Of a stretch of DNA of 64,000 nt, positions 8,251 through 17,950 are shown one piece after another. This DNA is from an uncultured Clostridia bacterium (GTDB taxonomy: Bacteria; Bacillota; Peptococcia; Peptococcales; Peptococcaceae): assembly GCA_944391625.1 (NCBI GenBank), contig CALXUG010000011.1:1-64000 (forward strand). The letters are read 5' to 3'. Positions within the stretch are counted from its first letter, which is position 1. The number at the start of each line of letters is the position of its first letter. Made by a program: the position numbers and the translations under genes. The notes under the pieces were generated by a model. The model was not told the origin of the DNA. It saw only the letters and a list, made by a program, of their open reading frames with translations, and did not search any database.

Positions 8251-9543
8251 TCATTTTTCGCCACAGTTTTTCAAAATTACTTTTAATGTAACAACATAAT
8301 CCTGATAATCCAAAGAGGAATGTCCATCATATTTTTGCGCCAATTGTCCAATACTCTCTAAACCGAACCCATGCAGCAGCTTGTCCTGCTTGGTGGTAAC
8401 AATTTTGCCATCTGCAATCACAGGCGCTGCAACAGCATTGTTGCTGATGCGTACTTTTACAAAACCATCCTTTGCATCTACAGTGACAGATATAAACGGA
8501 GCTTGTTCTGTAACCTGCTGCGCTGCTTCTATGGCATTATCCAAGCCATTGGACAAAATGACTGCCAAATCGGTTAAATGAACATAGAGCGGTTCTGTTA
8601 AATTCCAAAACAACTGGGTTTTAATGCCCTGTTCCTGTGCAACCTGAAACTTGTAAGTCAATATCGAATTCAGTACCGGATACCCTGTATCCAATACTTG
8701 GTTTTGGGCAACTTCCAACTGCCGTTTTTTCAGTTCATCCATTGCAGCGTTTATATCGCCCTGCTCCAACAAACTAAACACAACCGAAAGATATTTGTTT
8801 AAATCATGGGACAATTTTCGTATTTCCTGATAAGCATGCTCCAGATACTGTTGTTCTTCTTTTTGTCTGGACAAATAAAAATCAATAAACTGCAGCCGTT
8901 CTCTGGCATTCTCCCCTACCGATAATTGAAAAAACAAATAGTATAACAGTATATTTACCAGCACACACAACAAAATGCAGATACAACCAATGGCATATAA
9001 AAACGGCTGATTCATGGCAATTAATAAAAATTCCAAGAAAGAAACCAAAATTAGAGATGCTGCGGAAAATAGCAACAATGTAATCATATGCGGTACTGAA
9101 AGATTGGCAAAAATCAGTTTCCGTTTTTGGCTAACCAAAAATAAAAACCCAATGATCAAAATCGTTCCCGTTTTCATAATAATATTGATGGCCAAATATG
9201 CACTCTCATTTTGCGGCAGCCAAAACACAAAAGCTGCAAATGATACTGTTATCTCCAAAAAAATCAATATAATTTGAAAAACTGACACTGAAAAAATACG
9301 CTGTCCCCAATTTCCCTGAAATCCAACAGCAATCAACCAGCTGCAAAAAATAAACAAAAACGGCCTCAAATACATATTTTCTACATACTGAGAAAAAAGG
9401 AAGAATAAAATCGGCATACTGATATGGCACAGCCAACGCCATCCTCTGCGCCTGTCATCCAATTTAAAGAATATCCACAAAAACGCAAACAATGCAAAAT
9501 ATTCTACCACAGCACCAAACATATCAATTATAGCCTTTTCCAC
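8251..9543 (-). CDS. AgrC-like GHKL sensor histidine kinase (orphan)
   Basis: Membrane sensor of the HPK10/AgrC type. The first half (about 1-215) has six or seven hydrophobic spans typical of peptide-sensing receptors; a short coiled segment leads to the phospho-acceptor region LSHDLNKYL, and a GHKL ATPase domain follows with the N box LSNGLDNAIEA and the G box HGFGLESI. The start is a GTG with AAGGGGAG 8 nt upstream. The product is 430 residues. No LytTR response regulator or signal-peptide gene lies beside it, so its partner and ligand are unknown; it borders the immunity-type gene block. The domain call is strong, the biological role open. Confidence 0.87.
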   Translation of the reverse strand: MEKAIIDMFGAVVEYFALFAFLWIFFKLDDRRRGWRWLCHISMPILFFLFSQYVENMYLRPFLFIFCSWLIAVGFQGNWGQRIFSVSVFQIILIFLEITVSFAAFVFWLPQNESAYLAINIIMKTGTILIIGFLFLVSQKRKLIFANLSVPHMITLLLFSAASLILVSFLEFLLIAMNQPFLYAIGCICILLCVLVNILLYYLFFQLSVGENARERLQFIDFYLSRQKEEQQYLEHAYQEIRKLSHDLNKYLSVVFSLLEQGDINAAMDELKKRQLEVAQNQVLDTGYPVLNSILTYKFQVAQEQGIKTQLFWNLTEPLYVHLTDLAVILSNGLDNAIEAAQQVTEQAPFISVTVDAKDGFVKVRISNNAVAAPVIADGKIVTTKQDKLLHGFGLESIGQLAQKYDGHSSLDYQDYVVTLKVILKNCGEK

Positions 9544-9575
9544 AGTTGCTTCTCCCCTTGCACAGTTTTATTACC

Positions 9576-10739
9576 TTACAAACTGCTAATCTCCATTTTT
9601 TCAATACGCCAACCGGATTTGATTTCCTCAAATCCAATCTGAAGTTCCTGGTCAAACTGCGCAATGATGCGATTACCATCCCAATGATATGCCGTTTTGT
9701 TCCAATCCAAAAAACTTTCCACAAAAACTTTATGGTCTATCTTATGATAATTGATACATTTCATCGTAATATCTGCAAATTTCTGTAGATTTACCGGTGC
9801 AAATACTTCCTGCGGTACTTCTGTCAAAGCCACAAAAGCTGCTCCCCCACTATGCGGACAACGGTAATAACAAAGCGGCGGTTCCTGCAAACCGCAAACC
9901 ACTGTAGCTAAATTATGTCCATTGATGCTGTTATTCAAAGCCACTTCCGCCACTCCAAAGGATTCCAGACCCAGGGCTTCCCCCTGCTGTTTTGCTGTTT
10001 TCACCAATTTCAGCAGTTTTTCGTCAAACTGATTCACATTTTCCCATCCCCAAAGCCAGGTTTCATCTTCCCGAGATTCGCTGCCAAGAAGCTGAATAGG
10101 ATATTCATCATTCCCAAATCGTATGATACCTTTTTGGAAATTTATTTCCCAATTCTGCTCTCCTACTACGTGTTCTCCACAGGCTAATTGAATCGCTGTC
10201 ATCTTTCCCAGACAGGATGAAAATACCTGACGCCATTTTTTTATATTTTCTTTTTCTAATTCGCTAAACATTTTCTTGGGGGCACGACCTTCTACCGGCT
10301 CCTGCCCATGTTCTATCTTTAACTCATTTAACCAGGAGGTTGGGGCATACCAATAAAAGTCTTCATCTTCTGGTATATCAAAGAAATGAAAAATATCTAC
10401 AGATTGAGTATGGACATCATAAGTGATTCTTACTTCCATACAATAGTTAAAAATATTTTCATCCCAAATTTGTTCTAACTCACAAGTATAGTTATGAGCT
10501 GCCATCATATTTCTTTGCAACTCCATAATTTTAGAATCATAAGGGTATTCTAATAAAGAAATCATCTCGATACTAGAATAAATCTGATTTTCTTTTTCAT
10601 AGAAAAAATTATAAGTCGTAGCCATATTTTCTCGAAAGAAATACACATATACTTTATCAACTTGATAATCCACAAAACGAGATACTAAGTCTATCAATGG
10701 CTCACACAACTCTTTTTCTGTTTTTTCCCATTCTCTCAT
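9576..10739 (-). CDS. YezG-like plus DUF6882 fusion, probable immunity protein
   Basis: A 387-residue protein that seems to join two domains. The N-terminal third (about 1-150, with DKVYVYFF and acidic/aromatic strands) resembles the YezG/DUF600 antitoxin family of polymorphic-toxin systems. Residues about 170-330 resemble DUF6882, with ETWLWGWENVN, a Ser-Ile-Asn-Gly-His pair and CYYRCPHSGG. A short third segment closes the chain. AGGAGG sits 7 nt upstream of the ATG. It is the last gene of a five-gene leftward block of small, acidic, AT-rich genes, a usual setting for immunity genes. No function is demonstrated; the domain assignments come from pattern memory. Confidence 0.6.
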   Translation of the reverse strand: MREWEKTEKELCEPLIDLVSRFVDYQVDKVYVYFFRENMATTYNFFYEKENQIYSSIEMISLLEYPYDSKIMELQRNMMAAHNYTCELEQIWDENIFNYCMEVRITYDVHTQSVDIFHFFDIPEDEDFYWYAPTSWLNELKIEHGQEPVEGRAPKKMFSELEKENIKKWRQVFSSCLGKMTAIQLACGEHVVGEQNWEINFQKGIIRFGNDEYPIQLLGSESREDETWLWGWENVNQFDEKLLKLVKTAKQQGEALGLESFGVAEVALNNSINGHNLATVVCGLQEPPLCYYRCPHSGGAAFVALTEVPQEVFAPVNLQKFADITMKCINYHKIDHKVFVESFLDWNKTAYHWDGNRIIAQFDQELQIGFEEIKSGWRIEKMEISSL

Positions 10740-10869
10740 AATAAAAACCTCCTAAGTTTAATAAAAACTTGAAAATTGCAGAATACTCTACGCTAAACTA
10801 ATCTTCATAATAAACAGAAATGATATGTTTACTGATTGCAAGACAACAAGTTATTGATTTTCTAAAGGA

Positions 10870-11199
10870 TTAAATCACATTCGGGTTATTCCCTGAAAAC
10901 CGTTTTAATTTGGGATATTCCAGTGGATAAAATTTAAAAATCACCAGTCCTTCATCAAAATATTCTGGACAATTTTTTATTTTCACTACACCAAATTCCA
11001 GTTTATAATCTACTATCTCATTCTTAACATATTTGGGTAATTCATCTGGATTGGAATAGCTAATTATAAATTCTTCTTCATACTGAGCATCAAAAAGGCG
11101 TTTTCTCCACAGAGCACTCAAACTAATTTCTAACGCTACATCTTCTATGATGGCCTGATATATTTTTTTCTTATACTTTTTTCTTTGTCGACAGTTCAA
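10870..11199 (-). CDS. Small hypothetical protein in immunity-type block
   Basis: A 109-residue protein I do not recognise. The N-terminus is strongly basic (CRQRKKYKKK), the rest acidic with aromatic strands (VVKIKNCPEYF). It starts at TTG, supported by AGGAGG 8 nt upstream. It sits 35 bp after the DUF3969-like gene and 130 bp before the YezG/DUF6882 gene, on the same strand. Size, composition and context suggest a cognate immunity protein, but this is inference. Confidence 0.55.
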   Translation of the reverse strand: MNCRQRKKYKKKIYQAIIEDVALEISLSALWRKRLFDAQYEEEFIISYSNPDELPKYVKNEIVDYKLEFGVVKIKNCPEYFDEGLVIFKFYPLEYPKLKRFSGNNPNVI

Positions 11200-11234
11200 G
11201 TATCGCGCCTCCTATTCACACAATGATAAAAGCA

Positions 11235-11540
11235 CTAAATCCAATGCGATTCTTCAAACTTGGGATATTCTTTTAACAGTTCCATCGCTTCATCCTCTAA
11301 TTCATTAATCACTTGCTCCAATCGATCGGGCAATAAAGACAATATGTCTTCCAATTCACACCCCTTTTCCAATAAGAGTAAAATTCTATGATTACAATTT
11401 TGTTCTTTTAACAAAGAAACCATATATGGCGAAAACAAAAATTTTTCTGCTTCGTTGACATGCAGCGCTTTTCTTTTTACAGCTTCTAAAGTACCTATTA
11501 TGTCCAGAAGAAGCCGTTTTTCTTCAATTTCACTTATCAC
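11235..11540 (-). CDS. DUF3969-like small protein, probable immunity protein
   Basis: The region ISEIEEKRLLLDIIGTLE ... EAEKFLFSPYMVSLL ... LLEKGCELEDILSLLP resembles the DUF3969 family of short, all-helical proteins common in toxin-immunity arrays. The open frame extends to an ATG at 11639 (134 residues), but that ATG has no ribosome site. A GTG at 11540 has AGGTGG 7 nt upstream and gives 101 residues, close to the expected family size. I therefore take 11540 as the start and treat the upstream in-frame part separately. Function unknown. Confidence 0.6.
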   Translation of the reverse strand: MISEIEEKRLLLDIIGTLEAVKRKALHVNEAEKFLFSPYMVSLLKEQNCNHRILLLLEKGCELEDILSLLPDRLEQVINELEDEAMELLKEYPKFEESHWI

Positions 11541-11699
11541 AACAGCGCCACCTTGGCTTTTACTCAAACTGTTATATCTTCGGATATATAAAACATATTC
11601 TCCAGAAGTACCTTCGTTGTAATATAACTTCACGCGCATTCCATCAGCTAAAATAATCCCTGTTTTTTCGTGGCTATAGCCATAATCACATTCTACCCT
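11541..11699 (-). pseudogene. In-frame coding remnant upstream of DUF3969-like gene
   Basis: Between the TAA of the preceding gene and the GTG start of the next, the same frame stays open for about 53 codons and reads like protein (GYSHEKTGIILADG, RVKLYYNEGTSGEYV, LYIRRYNSL). It lacks its own start signal. It could be the C-terminal tail of a lost toxin or immunity gene, or a true N-terminal extension of the DUF3969-like protein. Confidence 0.35.
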
Positions 11700-12665
11700 T
11701 TAGCTTTTAGTTAGTTCTGTTAATTTTACAAGATACTCTTTAAGTATTTCATTTGTAAAAACATATTCCCCATTTTCATTTTTGCGATCAATAATTGCCA
11801 AATGTTTTAACTCACGATCAATCAATCGACATCTATCCCAATTATCAACATATACATACCAATTCGCCCATATCGCTGCATTCTCTCTGGTAATCTGTTC
11901 ATCTAAAATTTTTTGTATGAGTTTTGCCACATCTGCTTTACTTAAATTTCGCTCTCGCATTTCTTTTATCATTACTTTATATTGATTCCGGTCAGGTAAT
12001 TCTGCACAGCAAATTTTCATCGTTGCAGAATCTTCTGCCAACAGCAATCCTCGAAAACCATCTGCATTTTCTTGTAACGCTTTTACATTATGGCAAAAAG
12101 AAAATCCCTTTCCTTTTTGAAAATTATGAGCAATTCTAATTAAAGTAACCCCTAAACCTAACATACCTTCCCTATTCAAGCGAAAAAGCGTATCCCCATA
12201 GACTCGATTGCCTGTAAGCTGTTCATAAATTTCAATCTCCGCTGTATTGGTAAAAAGATCTTCATATTGCGCTTCAATATCTTTATCAAGGTTTATTGAA
12301 AAAGTCTTTCCTGTACAGATTTTGCACTGATTAGCCGCCAAAATGGTTTCACAGCTTGTTTCTGCTTCTGTCTGTTCAAAAAACAAAGAACCACTAAGCG
12401 GTGAAGGTCTTACACCCATGCTGATTGCTTCATCATCTCCTACCGGATTATTACGCATACAACCCCATTGGTCATTGGCCGCCATATAAACCAGATGAAC
12501 ACCTAAACACAGCATAGCATCTTTGGTTAAAGATAAAATTACCTGATAAGTCGATTCATTGTGCGTAAGAAGTTCCAACTTACCGTAGCTGTTCCCCACG
12601 AAAGTTAAATCACTATCGTCATCTTCTAATGAAAATTCTATTTTTCTGCCGTCATAATATATCAT
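11700..12665 (-). CDS. Hypothetical duplicated-domain protein in immunity-type block
   Basis: A 321-residue acidic protein with an internal duplication: VILSLTKDAMLCLGVHLVYMA near residue 40 and TLFRLNREGMLGLGVTLIRIA near residue 165 occupy equivalent places in two roughly 110-residue halves. A C-terminal helical region follows (NAAIWANWYVYVDNWDRC, KHLAIIDRKNENGEY). AAGGG lies 7 nt upstream of the chosen ATG (MIYYDG); an upstream in-frame ATG at 12704 lacks one. I do not recognise a family. Its place among probable immunity genes suggests a related role, by inference only. Confidence 0.6.
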   Translation of the reverse strand: MIYYDGRKIEFSLEDDDSDLTFVGNSYGKLELLTHNESTYQVILSLTKDAMLCLGVHLVYMAANDQWGCMRNNPVGDDEAISMGVRPSPLSGSLFFEQTEAETSCETILAANQCKICTGKTFSINLDKDIEAQYEDLFTNTAEIEIYEQLTGNRVYGDTLFRLNREGMLGLGVTLIRIAHNFQKGKGFSFCHNVKALQENADGFRGLLLAEDSATMKICCAELPDRNQYKVMIKEMRERNLSKADVAKLIQKILDEQITRENAAIWANWYVYVDNWDRCRLIDRELKHLAIIDRKNENGEYVFTNEILKEYLVKLTELTKS

Positions 12666-12746
12666 AATTGTACCCTTCATCCATTCATAAAACAGCAGCA
12701 GCATTGCTTACCACATAAAATTATCCTGCCGATTTTCTGGTCTATC

Positions 12747-13046
12747 TCACCTATCCATTGCAAACTCAATTATAATCTGATCTCCGGAATTCAATAAAAT
12801 ATCCAATGTATATAGCCCTTTGTCTGCATCTTCTTTTAAATCAGAGTTGTAAATGTATTTGCCTTTGCCCCACGCTTCTTTATGTGTGATGCTAAAATAG
12901 TTAAACTGATCAACGCAAAAATCACAGCTTTCATTTTCAGGAGTTTTTAGCACAAATATTATTTTTTCTTCTTCATAATTGACGGTAATATGTCCAATTT
13001 CATAATCATGAGCACCTGAATTTTTAAATACATCCAACTTGTGCAT
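12747..13046 (-). CDS. Small hypothetical beta-rich protein
   Basis: A 99-residue protein predicted as alternating beta strands (IGHITVNYEEEKIIFVLKT, LYTLDILLNSGDQIIIEFA), not recognised. TAGGAG is about 10 nt upstream of the ATG. Only 7 bp separate it from the preceding gene, so they are co-transcribed. Likely part of the immunity-type block. Confidence 0.55.
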   Translation of the reverse strand: MHKLDVFKNSGAHDYEIGHITVNYEEEKIIFVLKTPENESCDFCVDQFNYFSITHKEAWGKGKYIYNSDLKEDADKGLYTLDILLNSGDQIIIEFAMDR

Positions 13047-13053
13047 ATCCCAA

Positions 13054-13404
13054 TCAGCTCCTAAAAATTATATTTTCACCAATTAATACTCGGTTTTCCT
13101 TCGGCCAAATACTTTCTCCGTCTTCTAATTCTATTTTTGTTGGTTCATTATATCTTGATAGTTCTATCAACATACCTGGCTTATAGTTATATGAAAAACT
13201 ACCTTCGGCAATATAGCTAATTTCAAATGCACAAGCATAATCTTCTCTATATCTGCTATCGTCTTCATCAAAATCATTACACGTTTCATAAATGGTATCA
13301 ATAACTCCACTAATAACACATCCATCTTTTAAAAGTATTTTTAACCAAGTTCCATTCGGATAATGATTTAAAACCTTTATTATATTGGTTACATCCGGCA
13401 ACAT
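13054..13404 (-). CDS. Small hypothetical acidic protein, first gene of the block
   Basis: A 116-residue protein of unknown family, with a predicted SH3- or Sm-like strand pattern (GTWLKILLKDGCVISGVIDTI) and an acidic middle (DFDEDDSRYRED). GGAGGG lies 4 nt upstream of the ATG. It heads the leftward block 13404-9576. The flanking 13405-13590 is an AT-rich gap in which I found no strong promoter. Confidence 0.55.
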   Translation of the reverse strand: MLPDVTNIIKVLNHYPNGTWLKILLKDGCVISGVIDTIYETCNDFDEDDSRYREDYACAFEISYIAEGSFSYNYKPGMLIELSRYNEPTKIELEDGESIWPKENRVLIGENIIFRS

Positions 13405-13590
13405 ACTACCCTCCTGTCTATGATTTTAATTTTACAGATAAATTCATGATATTATTCTATTACTATAGTATCATATTACCCTGGTTTCTTACAAATTTTT
13501 TCAATCATCGTGCTGATTCTTTTTAGTGAATCTGCCAATGAAAACCCATCTCTCACCGAATCAGCGCGCTTTCTAAAGTTGTAAGAGCAA

Positions 13591-13637
13591 CAAAAAAAGC
13601 CGCCAGTCTTGTTGTTCTCACAACAAAACTGACAGCT
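13591..13637 (-). terminator. Terminator of the secG/glycolytic run
   Basis: On the minus strand AGC-GTCAGT-TTGTTGT pairs with ACAACAA-GACTGGCGGCT, then seven T. It lies 15 bp after the secG stop. Confidence 0.85.
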
Positions 13638-13651
13638 CACAAGTACGATTC

Positions 13652-13876
13652 TTATTTCGCTAACATGGACAATACAAATGTCAGCACCATAAAGGCAACT
13701 GCAAAAATTTTAGACCATGTTGCAAATTTGTCATCCATCCCTTTTTTACCGAAAAAGGTTTCTGCGCCACCGGTAATTGCGCCGGATAAGCCAGCACTTT
13801 TACCAGATTGCAGTAAAACGGTAGCAATCAAACCAATGCACGAAATAACCTGCAAAATTGTTAACAGAATTGTCAC
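13652..13876 (-). CDS. secG: Preprotein translocase subunit SecG
   Basis: SecG stabilises the SecYEG protein-export channel in the membrane. The 74-residue product has two hydrophobic spans (about 4-23 and 53-72) around the family loop LLQSGKSAGLSGAI-GGAETFFGKKG, a textbook SecG. It starts at GTG with GGAGG 7 nt upstream. It follows eno after 130 bp, the eno-secG linkage often seen in Bacillota, and is closed by a strong terminator. Confidence 0.95.
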   Translation of the reverse strand: MTILLTILQVISCIGLIATVLLQSGKSAGLSGAITGGAETFFGKKGMDDKFATWSKIFAVAFMVLTFVLSMLAK

Positions 13877-14006
13877 TGTAAATCCTCCTTCATCAAATTC
13901 TACTCCACATATCAGTTTATTATAACGGATATGTTTAAAAATTACAATGAAAAATTCTTTTTTTAAGCAATTATATTTCTGTTTTTCAACAGCAATTTAT
14001 GGTAGG

Positions 14007-15335
<1,329 letters not shown>

Positions 15336-15506
15336 TTATTGTCTCACTTTTAAAAAGTGGGAAATTGCCTATAGCGTGTTCCAAAAGCGTTGGACAAAAC
15401 GAAAAACAAAAATGAGATATTTTGAGCTAACAGAAATGATACCGCTGCTGTTTTTGCTATAAATATGTTTATTTACTAAATCGCATTATCCCAGGACGCA
15501 GGAAAA

Positions 15507-15602
15507 TTTTCGCAGAACAAGGCGGCTTTTAAAACGGCGAAGTGAGGCTATACAAAAGGTATGCGAACGAGCCGTTTTAAAAACAACGCAGTTATGCGGA
15601 AA
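15507..15602. repeat. Long imperfect palindrome between gpmI and eno
   Basis: TTTTAAAACGGC (15527-15538) is inverted exactly at 15571-15582 (GCCGTTTTAAAA), and an outer pair, TTTTCGCAGAAC with GTTATGCGGAAA, extends the stem. The element abuts the gpmI stop codon. It could be an mRNA-processing or stability structure between gpmI and eno, or a dispersed palindromic repeat. No second copy was seen in this window. The rest of the gap (15297-15506) is AT-rich with no clear gene. Confidence 0.5.
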
Positions 15603-15603
15603 T

Positions 15604-17142
15604 CTAACAAGTCCGAATCAAATTCTTACCGGTCATCTCTTCCGGCTTCTCAATTCCCAACAAAGCCAGTACCGTTGGTGCCACATCCTGCAGGGAACCG
15701 TCGGTCACCTGGCATGGTTGCGGAGTCATTGCAATAAACGGCACCGGATTAGCGGTGTGAGCTGTATGGGGTGTTCCTTTTGCTGTATCCAGCATCTTCT
15801 CTGCATTGCCGTGGTCAGCTGTAATCAGCAGAACACCGCCTGCTTTTTTTACCGCTTCTGCCACTTCGCCAACACATTGATCTACTGTTTCCACCGCCTT
15901 GCAGGCAGCTTCCAATATTCCGGTATGACCAACCATATCCGTATTGGCAAAGTTCACTAACAAAAACGGATATTGGCCGCTTTCTATCGCTTGAACCAAG
16001 TTATCTTTTACAGCCATTGCACTCATCTCCGGCTGCAAATCATAAGTGGCTACTTTTGGTGACGGCACCAGCAATCTGTCTTCCAGCGGATTGGGTTCTT
16101 CCAGCCCGCCATTAAAAAAGAACGTCACATGGGCATATTTTTCAGTTTCTGCCACCCGAAATTGCTTCACACCATGGGCGGCTAATACCTGTCCCAATGT
16201 GTTGGTCAACTCCTGCGGCGGAAACGCTGTCATCACATCTAATCCTTCTTCATACTGGGTCATTGCTACAAAATGAACACCCAGATACTCTCTGGCAAAT
16301 CCATCAAAGTTTTTGTTCACAAAAGCCTTTGTAATTTCACGGGCGCGATCACCACGGAAATTGAAAAAGATGACGCCATCTCCATTGCCAATCATTGCAA
16401 CCGGACTGCCATCGGCATGTTGGATTACTGTAGGCAATACAAATTCGTCGGTTTCACCTTTGTCATAAGATTGCTGAATGGCTTCTGCCGCGCTGCCTGC
16501 TGTCTGCCCTTGGCCTGCAGTCATAGCAAGATAGGCTTTCTCCACACGCTCCCAGCGATTATCTCTGTCCATCGCATAGTAACGGCCCGACACTGTAGCA
16601 ATTTGGCCAATCCCCAGCTGCTGCAGTTTTTCTTCCAGTTCCTGCACAAATCCCAGCCCGGTGGCAGGGCCTACATCACGGCCATCTAAAAAGCAATGCA
16701 CATAGACTTGGGTCAACCCTTTGGCCGCGGCCAGTTCCAACAAACCATACAAATGACTGCTGTGACTGTGTACGCCGCCCGGTGATACCAAGCCCATCAG
16801 ATGCAATGGCTTGTTTTGCTGCAAGCAATTCTCCATAACCTGCTGAAAGGCTTTGTTTTCTTGCAGTGTTTTTTCCCGCACAGCCTTATTAATTCTGGTC
16901 AGTTCCTGATACACGATTCTTCCTGCGCCTAAATTCAAATGACCAACTTCCGAATTACCCTGCTGGCCTTCCGGCAGACCTACAAACTCGCCGGAACATA
17001 GCAACTGACTATGCCCGCAGCTATTAAAAAGACGCTCCATGTTTGGCGTGTTTCCCTGAACGATAGCATTGCCCTCAGTTTGTTTACTGATGCCCCAGCC
17101 ATCCAGGATCATCAGCACAACGGGCGTTTGCTGCTTATCCAC
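15604..17142 (-). CDS. gpmI: 2,3-bisphosphoglycerate-independent phosphoglycerate mutase
   Basis: Interconverts 3- and 2-phosphoglycerate using two Mn ions. The 512-residue length is standard. Motifs: VLMILDGWG with the metal Asp, GNSEVGHLNLGAGR with the catalytic Ser, the HSHSSHLYGLL and HCFLDGRDVGP segments, and ITADHGNAE plus HTAHTANPVPF near the end. It begins at GTG with AGGAGG 7 nt upstream. It follows tpiA by 11 bp, so the two are co-transcribed. Confidence 0.97.
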   Translation of the reverse strand: MDKQQTPVVLMILDGWGISKQTEGNAIVQGNTPNMERLFNSCGHSQLLCSGEFVGLPEGQQGNSEVGHLNLGAGRIVYQELTRINKAVREKTLQENKAFQQVMENCLQQNKPLHLMGLVSPGGVHSHSSHLYGLLELAAAKGLTQVYVHCFLDGRDVGPATGLGFVQELEEKLQQLGIGQIATVSGRYYAMDRDNRWERVEKAYLAMTAGQGQTAGSAAEAIQQSYDKGETDEFVLPTVIQHADGSPVAMIGNGDGVIFFNFRGDRAREITKAFVNKNFDGFAREYLGVHFVAMTQYEEGLDVMTAFPPQELTNTLGQVLAAHGVKQFRVAETEKYAHVTFFFNGGLEEPNPLEDRLLVPSPKVATYDLQPEMSAMAVKDNLVQAIESGQYPFLLVNFANTDMVGHTGILEAACKAVETVDQCVGEVAEAVKKAGGVLLITADHGNAEKMLDTAKGTPHTAHTANPVPFIAMTPQPCQVTDGSLQDVAPTVLALLGIEKPEEMTGKNLIRTC

Positions 17143-17153
17143 AACAATACCTC

Positions 17154-17927
17154 CTATGCAGTTTCATCATGATTCTGATATTGGAGCAATTGTAAAAAAC
17201 TTTCCACTTTTAAGCTTGCTCCGCCAACCAATGCACCATCAATATCGGGCTGCTGCATCAGTTCTCTGATATTTTCCGGCTTTACGCTCCCGCCGTACTG
17301 AAAGCGCACGCAATCGGCAACGGCTTGTCCATACTGGGCAGCTATAGCTTCACGCAATGCGCCGATAACTAGCTGGGCGTCAGCAGCTGTGGCAGTTTGG
17401 CCTGTGCCAATGGCCCAAATTGGTTCATAGGCTACAATCAGCGTTTTCATCTGCGCTTCTGTCAATCCTTGCACAGCCGACAACATCTGTCCGCTGCACA
17501 CACTGATGGTCAGATTATTTTTGCGCTGCTCCAAATGCTCTCCCACACACAAAACGGGCTGTATGCCGGCCTGATAAGCAGCCTGCACCTTTTGCTGGAT
17601 TAATGGCCCATCCTCGCCAAAAATTTCACGGCGCTCAGAATGGCCCACAAGCACATATTGTACACCCAATTCTTTGAGCATGGGCAAACTGACTTCACCA
17701 GTATAAGCACCCTCATCTACCGGATAAAAGTTTTGCGCGCCAAAACCAATCGCACTGCCTGTCAGGTTCTCCGCCAATACATCCAATTGGGTGAATGGCG
17801 CACAGATGGCAGCATCTACCTTTTGCTGAACATGCTGCACTTGCGGCAAAAGCTGCTGACAAAACTGCGCTGCTTCTGCCCTTGTTTTATACATTTTCCA
17901 ATTCGCTATAATAATGGGTTTCCGCAA
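17154..17927 (-). CDS. tpiA: Triose-phosphate isomerase
   Basis: Interconverts dihydroxyacetone phosphate and glyceraldehyde-3-phosphate. The 257-residue TIM barrel has ANWKMYKT at the N-terminus (catalytic Lys), LVGHSERRE (catalytic His), VAYEPIWAIGTG (catalytic Glu) and the phosphate loop GGSV/GGAS. It starts at TTG with GGGGG about 8 nt upstream; no ATG is near. It sits 23 bp after pgk and 11 bp before gpmI, within one operon. Confidence 0.97.
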   Translation of the reverse strand: MRKPIIIANWKMYKTRAEAAQFCQQLLPQVQHVQQKVDAAICAPFTQLDVLAENLTGSAIGFGAQNFYPVDEGAYTGEVSLPMLKELGVQYVLVGHSERREIFGEDGPLIQQKVQAAYQAGIQPVLCVGEHLEQRKNNLTISVCSGQMLSAVQGLTEAQMKTLIVAYEPIWAIGTGQTATAADAQLVIGALREAIAAQYGQAVADCVRFQYGGSVKPENIRELMQQPDIDGALVGGASLKVESFLQLLQYQNHDETA

Positions 17928-17950
17928 AGAGATATACCCCCATTCAAAAA

